A stretch of DNA of 64,000 nucleotides from Fontimonas thermophila (GTDB taxonomy: Bacteria > Pseudomonadota > Gammaproteobacteria > Nevskiales > Nevskiaceae): assembly GCF_900113085.1 (NCBI RefSeq), contig NZ_FOOC01000002.1, positions 62,001 to 126,000 on the forward strand, given 5' to 3'. The number at the start of each line of letters is the position of its first letter. The first letter of the stretch is position 1. Shown one piece after another: positions 9,359-19,435 of the stretch. The notes beneath the pieces are model-generated. The model made no database searches and was not told the origin of the DNA. It saw only the letters and a program-made list of their open reading frames with translations. Made by a program: the position numbers and the translations under genes.

Positions 9359-10348
9359 ATGTCGATCAAGCGATGGATGCTGCCCGAGGGTGTCGAGGAG
9401 GCCTTGCCACCGCTGTCATGGCAACTCGAAGCGCTGCGCCGCAAGCTGCTCGACCATTACCGCAAGCGCGGCTATGAGTTGATCCTGCCGCCGCTGATCG
9501 AGCATTTGGACACGCTGTTGACGGGCACGGCCCAGGGGTTGGAGCAGCAAACGTTCAAGCTCACGGACCCGGCCAGTGGTCGCCTCCTCGGGCTGCGTGC
9601 GGACATGACCCCACAGGCGGCGCGCATCGCCGTGCGGCGCTACGCGGATCAACCGGTGGTACGGCTGTGCTATCTCGGCTCGGTGTTGCGCACCCAGGCC
9701 GACAGTCTCGGCGGCTCGCGTTCGCCGCGCCAGGTCGGCTGCGAGATCTTCGGTCTGTCGGAGCTGGATGCCGATTGGGAGATCCTCGAGCTGATGCTGC
9801 GCACGCTACGCCTGGCCGGCGTGCGCAATGCCCATCTGGACCTGGGGCATGTCGGCATCTACCGTGCGTTGATCGCCGAATCCGGGCTTGCCGCCGACGA
9901 CGAGGCGGTGTTGTTCGAGATCCTGCAGCGCAAATCGCATCCGGATCTGACCGAATTCGCCCGTGCGCGAGGTCTTGCAACACGCACTGCCGCAGCGATT
10001 GCCGAGTTGATGGATCTCAACGGCGACGCATCGGTCATTGCCCGTGCGCGGGAAACGCTCAAACCCGCCGGCGGCGATGTGCTACAGGCGCTCGACGCAC
10101 TCCAGCGCACCATCGATAAGCTGCGCGAGCTGTCGCCGCGCACGGCGGTCCATCTTGATCTGGCCGAGCTGCGCGGGTACCGCTACCACACCGGCATGGT
10201 GTTTGCCGCCTTCGTGCCCGGGCACGGTCGCGAGATCGCGCGTGGCGGGCGCTACGACGGTGTCGGCGCCGAGTTCGGCGTGTCACGCCCGGCGACCGGC
10301 TTTTCTGCCGATCTCAACGAGCTGCTCAGGCTCGGTTCTTCCACCTAA
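9359..10348 (+). CDS. hisZ: ATP phosphoribosyltransferase regulatory subunit HisZ (short form)
   Basis: HisZ is a paralogue of histidyl-tRNA synthetase that partners with the short catalytic HisG in the first step of histidine synthesis. The 329-residue product keeps the class II synthetase-like core: the KLTDPASGRLLGLRADMTPQ region, the REIARGGRYDG motif near the C terminus and a final ATGFSADLNELL. It ends there, so the extra C-terminal segment seen in longer HisZ proteins (about 390 residues) is missing. No hisG is in the window. Location between hflC and purA is typical. Confidence 0.9.
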   Translation: MSIKRWMLPEGVEEALPPLSWQLEALRRKLLDHYRKRGYELILPPLIEHLDTLLTGTAQGLEQQTFKLTDPASGRLLGLRADMTPQAARIAVRRYADQPVVRLCYLGSVLRTQADSLGGSRSPRQVGCEIFGLSELDADWEILELMLRTLRLAGVRNAHLDLGHVGIYRALIAESGLAADDEAVLFEILQRKSHPDLTEFARARGLATRTAAAIAELMDLNGDASVIARARETLKPAGGDVLQALDALQRTIDKLRELSPRTAVHLDLAELRGYRYHTGMVFAAFVPGHGREIARGGRYDGVGAEFGVSRPATGFSADLNELLRLGSST

Positions 10349-11689
<1,341 letters not shown>

Positions 11690-11766
11690 ATGGTCGCTGG
11701 TCTGGCCGGTTCCGGGCCATCGGGTCGTGGGAGCGGTACACTGGGCGGGGTGAGCCGGAAACTGAA

Positions 11767-11789
11767 AAAGGCCGGTGAATCCGGCCTTT
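11767..11789. terminator. Bidirectional intrinsic terminator between purA and tRNA-Leu
   Basis: AAAGGCCGG and CCGGCCTTT form a perfect 9-bp stem with loop TGAAT. On the minus strand the stem runs into five consecutive T's, a good terminator for the tRNA gene. On the plus strand it ends CCTTTC and can serve purA. Confidence 0.8.
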
Positions 11790-11796
11790 CATGATT

Positions 11797-11881
11797 TGGT
11801 GCCGAGGAGAGGACTCGAACCTCCACGGTGTTACCCGCCAGTACCTGAAACTGGTGCGTCTACCAATTCCGCCACCTCGGC
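11797..11881 (-). tRNA. tRNA-Leu (anticodon CAG)
   Basis: The minus strand folds as an 85-base class II tRNA with acceptor stem GCCGAGG/CCTCGGC, the D-arm block GGAATTGGTAGACGC typical of leucine tRNAs, anticodon stem CCAGT/ACTGG around loop TTCAGGT, a long variable arm, and T-loop GGTTCGAGTCC. The anticodon is CAG, reading CUG. The 3' CCA is encoded. It lies opposite to purA and rnr and ends at the terminator 11767-11789. Confidence 0.97.
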
Positions 11882-11921
11882 ATGAGGGCGCGAATTGTGG
11901 CGACGCTCCCGAGCTTTGTCA

Positions 11922-14246
11922 ATGAAACAAAAACACTTTCGTTCCCGTCACGGCAAGGATTCCCGCATCCCACTGGGGCGCTGGGAAGACCGGGATCCGG
12001 ACTATGACCAGCAGCAGCAACGGTACGCAGAACCCGTGCCGAGCCGGACGCTGATTCTCGAAACGCTCGCCGCCGAAGATGGCCCGATGACGCTCGATGA
12101 GCTGGTCGGTCACTTTGGGCTCGTCCGGCTCGATCAGCAGGAGGCGCTGTCCAAGCGTATGCTCGCGATGGTGCGCGACGGTCAGCTCGTGCAGAACCGG
12201 CGCGGGGCTTTCGGCCCGGTGACGCAGATGAATCTCATCGCCGGTACCGTGCAGGCGCATCGGGACGGCTTTGGTTTTTTGATTCCGGATGCCGGAGGCG
12301 ACGACATTTTTCTGCCGCCGCGGCAAATGCGCGCGTTGATGAATGGCGACCGCGTGCTCGTGCGCGTTGTCGGCAAGGATTTCAAGGGGCGTCCGGAAGG
12401 TGTGGTCGTCGAGGTCATCGAGCGCGCCAGCCGCACCATCGTCGGCCGTTTGCACGTCGAGCAAGGCGTTAGCTATGTGATTCCCGACAATCCACGCGTG
12501 CAGCACGATCTGCTGATTCCACCGGAGTACCTGGGCGGCGCGCGCCATGGCCAGATGGTCGTTGCCGAGCTCATCACACCGCCGGGAGACCGCACGCTGC
12601 CGGTCGGGCGCATCGAGGAAATCCTGGGCGAGCATCTGGCGCCGGGTATGGAAATCGAAGCGGCGATTCGTGCCCATGGCCTGCCATTCGAGTGGCCGGC
12701 AGATGTCATGCGCGAAGTTGCAGCGATCCCTGCAGAAGTCCGTCCGGAGGATGTCGCGGGGCGTGAGGATTTGCGCGCTCTGCCGCTGGTCACGATCGAC
12801 GGGGTCGATGCCCGTGACTTCGACGATGCCGTTTATTGCCGTCCGCATCGTGCGCGCCGTGGCGCACAAGGCGGCTGGACCCTGTGGGTGGCGATCGCCG
12901 ATGTGTCGGCCTATGTGCGACCCGACTCGCCGCTCGATCGTGAAGCGATGCGGCGCGGCAACTCGGTCTATTTCCCGCAGCGCGTGATCCCGATGCTGCC
13001 CGAGAAGCTCTCCAACGGTTTGTGTTCGCTCAATCCGGGCGTCGACCGTCTGTGCATGGTGTGCGAGATGCGCGTGATGCCCGACGGCGAGGTCGTGAAG
13101 TCGCGTTTTTACGAGGCGGTGATGCGTTCGCGGGCGCGGCTGACCTATGACGAGGTTGCCGAAATCCTCGATCAGCCACATGGCGAGGCCGCGCGCCGGT
13201 ACGCCGATCTCGCCGGTCACCTCAAGGCGCTCGATGATGTCTTCCAGGCCCTGTTCTCGGCGCGCAGCCGCCGCGGTGCGATCGACTTCGAGTCCAACGA
13301 AACCCGTATCGTTTTCTCGGAAGATCGCAAGATCGAGCGGATCGTGCCGGTGCAGCGCAATCGCGCACACCGGCTGATCGAGGAGTGCATGATCGCTGCC
13401 AACGTGCAGGCCGCGCGCTTCGTGGACGCGCACAGGCTGGCATGCCTGTACCGTATCCATGAGCCCCCCGATCCGGTCAAACTGGCGGCACTGCGCGAGT
13501 TCCTCGCGCTCAAAGGGCTCCACCTGGGAGGCGGGGACAAGCCCAGTGCCCAGGACTACAGCCGCACCCTGGCGCAGATGGGTGGCCGGCCCGATGCAAG
13601 CTTGATCCAGACGGTGATGCTGCGCTCGATGATGCAGGCGCGTTACAGCCCCGACAACGTTGGTCATTTCGGGCTTGCGTTGACGCACTATGCGCATTTC
13701 ACCTCACCGATCCGGCGCTATCCGGACCTCGTGCTGCATCGTGCGATCAAGCACGCGCTGCGGAAAGGCAAGCCCAAGACCTTCATTTACGATCACGAGC
13801 GGATGGTGGCGCTCGGCGCCCACTGCTCGATGACCGAGCGTCGCGCCGATGAGGCTACGCGGGATGTCACGACCTGGCTCAAGTGCGAATTCATGCGTCA
13901 CCATCTGGGCGAGAGCTTCGAGGGCACGGTCAGCAGCGTCGCGCCGTTTGGTTTGTTCGTCCAGCTCGACGGGCTTTACGTCGAGGGATTGGTCCACGTC
14001 TCGACACTGCGCAATGACTACTACGAGTACGATGCGCGGGCTTATCGCTTGGTCGGTAGTCGCAGCAAGACGGTTTATACCCTGGGCGACCGGGTGCGGG
14101 TCAAAGTAGTGCGCGTCAATCTCGACGAGCGTAAGATCGATCTTGAATTGATCGACGTCGTCATGCGTTCATCGCGCATTAAGACCGGACGAAAACAATC
14201 CGCGCAGATGTCCAAGGCGCAGAAGCAGAGAAGGAAACGCAGATGA
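11922..14246 (+). CDS. rnr: Ribonuclease R
   Basis: RNase R is a processive 3'-5' exoribonuclease able to degrade structured RNA, active in RNA quality control and ribosome turnover. The 774-residue product has an N-terminal winged-helix segment (about 35-100), cold-shock OB domains, the RNB catalytic domain with DARDFDD around residues 296-302, an S1 domain from about 665, and a Lys/Arg-rich C-terminal tail. ATG 11922 was preferred over a TTG 27 bases upstream because the tail MKQKHFRSRHGK is the usual basic beginning. The stop overlaps the next gene by four bases; rlmB follows one gene later, as in many relatives. Confidence 0.96.
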   Translation: MKQKHFRSRHGKDSRIPLGRWEDRDPDYDQQQQRYAEPVPSRTLILETLAAEDGPMTLDELVGHFGLVRLDQQEALSKRMLAMVRDGQLVQNRRGAFGPVTQMNLIAGTVQAHRDGFGFLIPDAGGDDIFLPPRQMRALMNGDRVLVRVVGKDFKGRPEGVVVEVIERASRTIVGRLHVEQGVSYVIPDNPRVQHDLLIPPEYLGGARHGQMVVAELITPPGDRTLPVGRIEEILGEHLAPGMEIEAAIRAHGLPFEWPADVMREVAAIPAEVRPEDVAGREDLRALPLVTIDGVDARDFDDAVYCRPHRARRGAQGGWTLWVAIADVSAYVRPDSPLDREAMRRGNSVYFPQRVIPMLPEKLSNGLCSLNPGVDRLCMVCEMRVMPDGEVVKSRFYEAVMRSRARLTYDEVAEILDQPHGEAARRYADLAGHLKALDDVFQALFSARSRRGAIDFESNETRIVFSEDRKIERIVPVQRNRAHRLIEECMIAANVQAARFVDAHRLACLYRIHEPPDPVKLAALREFLALKGLHLGGGDKPSAQDYSRTLAQMGGRPDASLIQTVMLRSMMQARYSPDNVGHFGLALTHYAHFTSPIRRYPDLVLHRAIKHALRKGKPKTFIYDHERMVALGAHCSMTERRADEATRDVTTWLKCEFMRHHLGESFEGTVSSVAPFGLFVQLDGLYVEGLVHVSTLRNDYYEYDARAYRLVGSRSKTVYTLGDRVRVKVVRVNLDERKIDLELIDVVMRSSRIKTGRKQSAQMSKAQKQRRKRR

Positions 14247-14938
14247 AGAAAACCAGAATTGCAATGATGGTGGCTGCCGCCGTTGCCTTGACGGGGTGTG
14301 CGACGGATGATCCACATCAGCGGGCCAAGACCGGTGCCGTGATCGGTGCCGTCGCCGGTGCGGTGATCGGCAACCAGGTCAGCCATGCCCGCGGTGCCCC
14401 CATCGTCGGCGCCGTCGTCGGTGCGATTGCCGGTGGCGCGGTGGGTCATTACATGGACAAGCAGAAGGCGGAGCTGGAACGCCAGCTCGCCGAGGAAACG
14501 GCGCGCAAGGAACTGGCGATCAGCGAGCTGGCTGATGGATCTCTCAAGATCGGTATCGCCAGCGACGTCAGCTTCGATGTCGATAGTGCGCAGCTCAAGC
14601 CCGAGGCGCTGAACACCTATGCCAAGATCGCGAACGTGCTCAAGACCTACGATAAAACGGTGATCCACATCGTCGGGCACACCGATTCCACCGGCAGCGA
14701 CCAGTACAACCAGAGTCTTTCCGAACGCCGGGCGGCTTCGGTCGCGAGTTACATGACGGGACAAGGTTTGCCTGGGACACGGGTGCGTCAAGAAGGCCGC
14801 GGCGAGCGTGAGCCGATTGCCAGCAATGAGACCGCCGAGGGGCGCAAGAAGAATCGTCGCGTGGACATCGTCATCAAGCCCGTGATTGAGGGTCAGGAGC
14901 AGCAGGCCTGGACGCCGCCTCCGTATCTGGGCGCCTGA
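14243..14938 (+). CDS. OmpA-family peptidoglycan-binding lipoprotein (YiaD-like)
   Basis: The 231-residue product has a lipoprotein signal with lipobox LTGC, lipidated at C19. A glycine-zipper region (about 29-72) with repeated small-residue motifs follows, then a short coiled segment and an OmpA-like domain (about 104-218) with the peptidoglycan-contacting GHTDSTGSDQYNQSLSERRA stretch and a NRRVDI ending. It is expected to be an outer-membrane lipoprotein bound to the wall. It begins inside the rnr stop codon (ATGA), an unusual partner for RNase R, and ends before a terminator. Confidence 0.9.
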   Translation: MKKTRIAMMVAAAVALTGCATDDPHQRAKTGAVIGAVAGAVIGNQVSHARGAPIVGAVVGAIAGGAVGHYMDKQKAELERQLAEETARKELAISELADGSLKIGIASDVSFDVDSAQLKPEALNTYAKIANVLKTYDKTVIHIVGHTDSTGSDQYNQSLSERRAASVASYMTGQGLPGTRVRQEGRGEREPIASNETAEGRKKNRRVDIVIKPVIEGQEQQAWTPPPYLGA

Positions 14939-14956
14939 CGATAGAATGGCCGTGAT

Positions 14957-14987
14957 CGCCCCCGCCCGGTGCGGGGGCGTTTCGTTT
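14957..14987 (+). terminator. Intrinsic terminator after rnr and the OmpA-like gene
   Basis: CGCCCCCGC and GCGGGGGCG make a perfect 9-bp stem with a 5-base loop, followed by TTTCGTTT. This separates the rnr pair from rlmB. Confidence 0.8.
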
Positions 14988-15021
14988 GGAGTCACCACCG
15001 ACGACGATCCAAGGACATGCC

Positions 15022-15768
15022 ATGGCCAAGACCACACTGATCGGTGGTTTCCATGCCGTGCTGGCGGCGCTCAAAGATGCGCATGACAAGCCGTTCGAGA
15101 TTCTGCTCGCCGAGACCCGGCACGACCAGCGCGCACGCGAGGTGCACCGCCTAGCCGAGTCGATGGGCGTGCGTGTGCGCATCGTTCCGCGTAGTGATCT
15201 CGATGTCAAAGCGCCGGGGCTGCGCCACCAGGGCGTGCTTGCGTATGTCCCGGAAAAAGCGTTCATGCCCGAGGACATGCTTTACCGGACCGCCGAGCCG
15301 GATCATTTGCTGCTGGCCCTGGATGGCATCCAGGATCCCCACAATCTCGGCGCCTGCCTGCGTACGGCAGAGGCAGTCGGTGTCAGTGCCGTGGTTCTGC
15401 CCAAGGACCGCAGCGTCGGCCTGACGGCGGTGGCGCGCAAATCCGCGGCTGGTGCCGCTGAGCGCGTGCCCATCGCCACGGTCACGAATCTCGCGCGCAC
15501 ACTGGCTCGGCTGAAGGAACTGGGCTACTGGGTGACGGGACTCGCCGGCGAGGCTTCCCAGAGCCTGTTCGAGGCCGATCTGACCGGGCCGACCGTGCTC
15601 GTCGTGGGTGCCGAGGGCGAGGGTCTGCGCCGGCTCACCCGTGAACATTGCGACCGTCTGGTCCATATTCCGATGCACGGTAAGATCGAGAGCCTCAATG
15701 TCTCGGTGGCGGCGGCCGTCTGTCTCTACGAGGCTTTGCGCCAGCGTTCGATGTCCGCGCGTCGCTAG
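15022..15768 (+). CDS. rlmB: 23S rRNA (guanosine-2'-O-)-methyltransferase RlmB
   Basis: RlmB methylates the ribose of G2251 in 23S rRNA. The 248-residue protein has an N-terminal substrate-binding domain (about 5-80) and a SPOUT methyltransferase domain with the three knot motifs: DPHNLGACLRTAEA, VVGAEGEGLRRL and IPMHGKIESLNVSVA. ATG 15022 is preceded by AAGGA at the right spacing; a longer open frame reaches 36 bases further upstream without a ribosome-binding site. Confidence 0.97.
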   Translation: MAKTTLIGGFHAVLAALKDAHDKPFEILLAETRHDQRAREVHRLAESMGVRVRIVPRSDLDVKAPGLRHQGVLAYVPEKAFMPEDMLYRTAEPDHLLLALDGIQDPHNLGACLRTAEAVGVSAVVLPKDRSVGLTAVARKSAAGAAERVPIATVTNLARTLARLKELGYWVTGLAGEASQSLFEADLTGPTVLVVGAEGEGLRRLTREHCDRLVHIPMHGKIESLNVSVAAAVCLYEALRQRSMSARR

Positions 15769-15839
15769 ATCCATGCGCGCCTGCCCGCGACGGGCGCTCG
15801 ATCGCCTGCTTGATGCCAAAGACCCGGGCGGCGGCAGTG

Positions 15840-15848
15840 TGTTACAAT
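15840..15848 (+). promoter_or_regulatory. Candidate extended -10 promoter for gyrA
   Basis: TGTTACAAT is an extended -10 match in the 173-base gap between rlmB and gyrA. No good -35 lies at standard spacing (TTGATG upstream is too far). A start near 15855 would give a leader of about 87 bases. Confidence 0.4.
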
Positions 15849-15941
15849 CCATCGATCAAAATAAGCGCTTGTTGTGCGCGCATAAAATTCTGATTTTCAT
15901 GAGAAAGTTGCCGCGGCTGAGCGCGGTGGCAGGTCGCCGAC

Positions 15942-18620
15942 ATGACTGATTTCGCCAAGGAAGTTCTGAGCGTCAATCTCGAAGACGAGATGCGGCGCAG
16001 CTACCTCGATTACGCAATGAGCGTGATCATCGGTCGCGCGCTGCCGGACGCGCGCGATGGCTTGAAACCCGTGCATCGCCGCGTGCTCTACGCGATGAAG
16101 GAGCTGGGCAACGATTACAACAAGCCCTACAAGAAATCGGCGCGCGTGGTCGGCGACGTGATCGGTAAGTACCACCCGCACGGCGACACGGCGGTTTACG
16201 ACACGATCGTGCGCATGGCGCAGGATTTCTCGATGCGCTACGTGCTCGTCGATGGCCAGGGGAATTTCGGGTCCGTCGATGGCGATGCGCCGGCGGCGAT
16301 GCGTTATACCGAAGTGCGCATGTCGCGCCTGGCGCACGAGCTGCTCGCCGATATCGATCAGGAAACTGTCGATTTTCAGCCCAATTACGATGGCTCCGAG
16401 GTCGAACCGACCGTTCTGCCGACGCGCATCCCCCAACTGTTGATCAACGGCAGTTCCGGCATCGCCGTGGGCATGGCGACCAACATTCCGCCGCACAACC
16501 TTTCGGAAGTGATTTCCGGCTGCATCGCGCTGATCGACAATCCGGACATCGAACTGCGCGAACTGATGCAGCACATTCCGGCGCCCGATTTTCCGACGGC
16601 GGGCATATTGCTCGACGCGCAGGGGCTGGTCGATGCCTATGCCACCGGCCGTGGCCGCATCATCATCCGTGCGCGCACGCACTTTGAAACCCTCGGTTCC
16701 GACAAGCAGGCGATCATCGTCACCGAGCTGCCGTACCAGGTGAACAAGGCGCGCTTGCTGGAGAGAATCGCCGAGCTGGTCAAGGACAAGAAGCTCGAAG
16801 GAATCACCGAGCTGCGCGACGAGTCCGACAAGGACGGCATGCGCGTCGTCATCGAGCTGCGTCGCGGTGAGAATGCCGAGGTCGTACTCAACAATTTGTT
16901 CCAGCACACCCAGCTACAGGAGAGCTTCAATTTCAACATGGTCGCGCTCGACGGCGGCCAGCCCAAGCTGCTGTCGCTCAAGCAGCTGCTCGATATCTTC
17001 ATTCGTCACCGCCGCGAAGTGGTCACGCGGCGCACGCGGTTTTTATTGCGCAAGGCCCGCGAGCGCGCTCATGTGCTGGAAGGTTTGTCGGTTGCGCTGG
17101 CGAACATTGACGCGATCATCGATCTGATCAAGCGCAGCCCGAGCCCGGCCGAAGCCAAGGCGGGCCTGATGGGCCGGCTGTGGCATCCGGGCCCGGTGAC
17201 GGCGATGCTCGAACGCGCGGGCGCCGATGTGTCACGCCCGCAAGGTTTGACCGCAGAGTTCGGCATCGTCGAGGGCGGTTATCGTCTATCGGAAGCGCAG
17301 GCCGCTGCGATTCTTGAATTGCGCCTGCACCGCTTGACCGGTCTGGAGCAGGACAAGATCCACGACGAGTTCCGGCAACTTCTGGAGCACATCCTCGACT
17401 ATCTCGACATCCTCGGCTCAGAGGCGCGCCTGCTGTCCGTGATTCGCGCCGAACTTTTGGAGATCAAAGAGCAGTATGGTGATGCGCGCCGTACCGAAAT
17501 CACCAGCGCCGCGCTCAATATCGCGCACGAGGATTTGATCCCGCCGCAGGACATGGTCGTCACCCTCTCGCACGAGGGGTATGTCAAGGCGGTGCCATTG
17601 GATGAGTATCAGGCGCAGCGGCGGGGCGGGCGCGGCAAGATCGCGGCGACGACCAAGGACGAGGATTTCGTCGATCGTCTGTGGGTGGCCCATTCCCACG
17701 ACACGCTGCTGTGTTTCTCCAGTCTGGGCAAGTGCTACAAACTGCGTGTGTTCGAGCTGCCCAGTGGCTCACGCGGCTCGCGCGGACGGCCGTTCAACAA
17801 TCTGCTCCCGCTCGAGGAGCACGAAAAAATCAACGCCGTGTTGCCGATCAAGTCTTTCGATCAGGTAACGCCAGAGCAGAAAGCCTATGTGTTCATGGCG
17901 ACCCGCCGCGGTACGGTCAAAAAAACCGAACTCGCCGCATTCCAGAACGTGCGTGCCAACGGCATCATCGCGGTCGATTTGCGGGTCGATGACGAGCTCG
18001 TCGGCGTTGCCCTGACCCAGGGCGATGACGACATCATCCTGATTTCCGATGCCGGCCGTGCGATCCGCTTCCACGAAAGCGACGTGCGCAGCATGGGGCG
18101 GGGAGCGACCGGCGTGCGTGGTATGCGGTTGGTCAAGACGTTTGCGGGTTCCGAAGACGAGAGCGAGGAGCCACTGGATGCCGCACCCGACGATACCGCC
18201 AACGAAGCGGCTGATGCGCCAGCTCAGGACGGTGCGCGCGTCATTGCCCTGATCGTCGCCGATGGCGGCGACATTCTCACCGTCTCCGAGTTCGGCTATG
18301 GCAAGCGTACGCCGATCGCGCAATTCCCGCGTCGCAGCCGTGGCGGTCAAGGTGTCATCGCACAAGCCCTTTCCGACAAGACCGGCCGGCTGATCGGTGC
18401 CGTGGCGGTCGGCGACAGCGATGAGGTCATGCTGATTTCGGAAGCCGGGAATTTGATTCGTTTCAAGACTCGCGATGTGCGCGCGATGGGGCGCAATACC
18501 CAGGGCGTGCGCTTGATGCGGCCGACCGAGGGCGACCGCCTCGTCGGGGTCGATCGCATCGTCGGCGAGGATGCCGGAGCAGAATCCGCACCGCCCGCAA
18601 CTCCACCTGCATCCGATTGA
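15942..18620 (+). CDS. gyrA: DNA gyrase subunit A
   Basis: GyrA is the breakage-reunion subunit of gyrase. The 892-residue protein has the catalytic tyrosine Y122 in RYTEVRM and the quinolone region with T83 and D87 ([10 protein letters not shown]), so Thr stands where E. coli has Ser83. The C-terminal beta-pinwheel carries the GyrA box QRRGGRG at about 559-565, which separates it from ParC. A stretch at about 731-763 rich in Asp/Glu/Ala is inserted between pinwheel blades, and the usual acidic C-terminal tail is short. It lies upstream of serC, a conserved gammaproteobacterial order, here interrupted by a toxin-antitoxin pair. Confidence 0.98.
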   Translation: MTDFAKEVLSVNLEDEMRRSYLDYAMSVIIGRALPDARDGLKPVHRRVLYAMKELGNDYNKPYKKSARVVGDVIGKYHPHGDTAVYDTIVRMAQDFSMRYVLVDGQGNFGSVDGDAPAAMRYTEVRMSRLAHELLADIDQETVDFQPNYDGSEVEPTVLPTRIPQLLINGSSGIAVGMATNIPPHNLSEVISGCIALIDNPDIELRELMQHIPAPDFPTAGILLDAQGLVDAYATGRGRIIIRARTHFETLGSDKQAIIVTELPYQVNKARLLERIAELVKDKKLEGITELRDESDKDGMRVVIELRRGENAEVVLNNLFQHTQLQESFNFNMVALDGGQPKLLSLKQLLDIFIRHRREVVTRRTRFLLRKARERAHVLEGLSVALANIDAIIDLIKRSPSPAEAKAGLMGRLWHPGPVTAMLERAGADVSRPQGLTAEFGIVEGGYRLSEAQAAAILELRLHRLTGLEQDKIHDEFRQLLEHILDYLDILGSEARLLSVIRAELLEIKEQYGDARRTEITSAALNIAHEDLIPPQDMVVTLSHEGYVKAVPLDEYQAQRRGGRGKIAATTKDEDFVDRLWVAHSHDTLLCFSSLGKCYKLRVFELPSGSRGSRGRPFNNLLPLEEHEKINAVLPIKSFDQVTPEQKAYVFMATRRGTVKKTELAAFQNVRANGIIAVDLRVDDELVGVALTQGDDDIILISDAGRAIRFHESDVRSMGRGATGVRGMRLVKTFAGSEDESEEPLDAAPDDTANEAADAPAQDGARVIALIVADGGDILTVSEFGYGKRTPIAQFPRRSRGGQGVIAQALSDKTGRLIGAVAVGDSDEVMLISEAGNLIRFKTRDVRAMGRNTQGVRLMRPTEGDRLVGVDRIVGEDAGAESAPPATPPASD

Positions 18621-18709
18621 CGGTCGGACTGGCTGCCCAACGGTTCCGCTGGGGTTGACCGAGGATCGTTCTATCGCCCACTGGGTGATGACGTTTGAGT
18701 TTGCCCATC

Positions 18710-18738
18710 TTGACTAACATAACCTGTTAGGTGATTAT
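18710..18738 (+). promoter_or_regulatory. Promoter with overlapping palindromes before vapB-like gene
   Basis: TTGACT (18710-18715) and GATTAT (18733-18738) are spaced by 17 bases. The spacer and the -35 edge contain two overlapping inverted repeats: CTAACA-TAACC-TGTTAG (18714-18730) and ACCT-GTT-AGGT (18722-18732). These are plausible operators for the ribbon-helix-helix antitoxin encoded next. The predicted start falls about at the GTG start codon at 18745. Confidence 0.5.
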
Positions 18739-18744
18739 TAGGGG

Positions 18745-18999
18745 GTGAACTTCAGCGTGCATTTCGATGAGGCCACGCTCGACCGGCTGAACAAAGCGGT
18801 CGAGCGTTCCGGTATGACCCGTAACCGCATCATCGTGACAGCGGTGCAGGAGTGGCTTGCGCGCAACGAGGAAAAAGACTGGCCAGAGGCGCTCAAGACG
18901 CATTTCCGCAATCCGGCCCCCGAGCTTGCCGAGGAGGTGCTGGATTTCCAGGCCTGGCGGGCGACGGCGATTCCCAGCGAGTCGGGAGTGCGTTGGTGA
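18745..18999 (+). CDS. Ribbon-helix-helix antitoxin (VapB-like)
   Basis: The 84-residue product begins with a short beta strand (FSVHF) followed by two helices (about 8-23 and 25-40), the classical ribbon-helix-helix DNA-binding fold of antitoxins. The C-terminal half (EEKDWPEALKTHF onward) is acidic with aromatic residues, as expected for a toxin-neutralising tail. The start is GTG at 18745, close behind the predicted promoter, with GGGGG immediately before it at too short a distance for a normal ribosome-binding site. The stop overlaps the toxin start (GTGA). The pair lies between gyrA and serC, so it is probably an insertion. Confidence 0.8.
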   Translation: MNFSVHFDEATLDRLNKAVERSGMTRNRIIVTAVQEWLARNEEKDWPEALKTHFRNPAPELAEEVLDFQAWRATAIPSESGVRW

Positions 19000-19394
19000 A
19001 GTATCTGCTCGATTCGGACACGCTGGCCGGCGCCGTGCGCGGGCGCCTGCCGGTGGTACTCAAACTCGACCGGCTCAAACCCACCGATATCGCCGTATCG
19101 GTGTTCGCACGCATGGAGGCGGAAACCGCGCTGCGCTTGCAGCCCCGTGCACAGGCGCGCTACGGCAAGTTGCTGAAAGAGTTTCTGGGCAGTGTCCATC
19201 TGCTGGATTTTGGACAGGCCGAGGTGCAGCAGGCCGTCAATCTGGGTGCCTATCTGCAAGCCGCCGGCGAGAAATTGTCGACGCTCGATCTGTTGCAGGC
19301 GGCCACTGCGCTGAGCCATCAGTTGGTGCTGGTGACCGATCGTCCGGCGGCGTTTGCCGGAGTCCCCAACCTCGACGTCGAGCGCTGGGCGTAA
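18996..19394 (+). CDS. PIN-domain ribonuclease toxin (VapC-like)
   Basis: The 132-residue product fits the PIN family of RNase toxins. The acidic metal-binding residues are visible: D6 in LLDSD, E41 in ARMEAE, D98 in STLDLL and D115 in LVTDR. The ending FAGVPNLDVERW is the usual VapC finish (FxGVpgLxvexW). It starts at GTG 18996, overlapping the antitoxin stop by four bases, the typical coupling of antitoxin and toxin. The target RNA cannot be told from sequence. VapBC is the best family name; other RHH-PIN pairs are possible. Confidence 0.85.
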   Translation: MKYLLDSDTLAGAVRGRLPVVLKLDRLKPTDIAVSVFARMEAETALRLQPRAQARYGKLLKEFLGSVHLLDFGQAEVQQAVNLGAYLQAAGEKLSTLDLLQAATALSHQLVLVTDRPAAFAGVPNLDVERWA

Positions 19395-19435
19395 TGGCGT
19401 GACATCAATTCGAATGACTGACACAAGGAGCTGAA

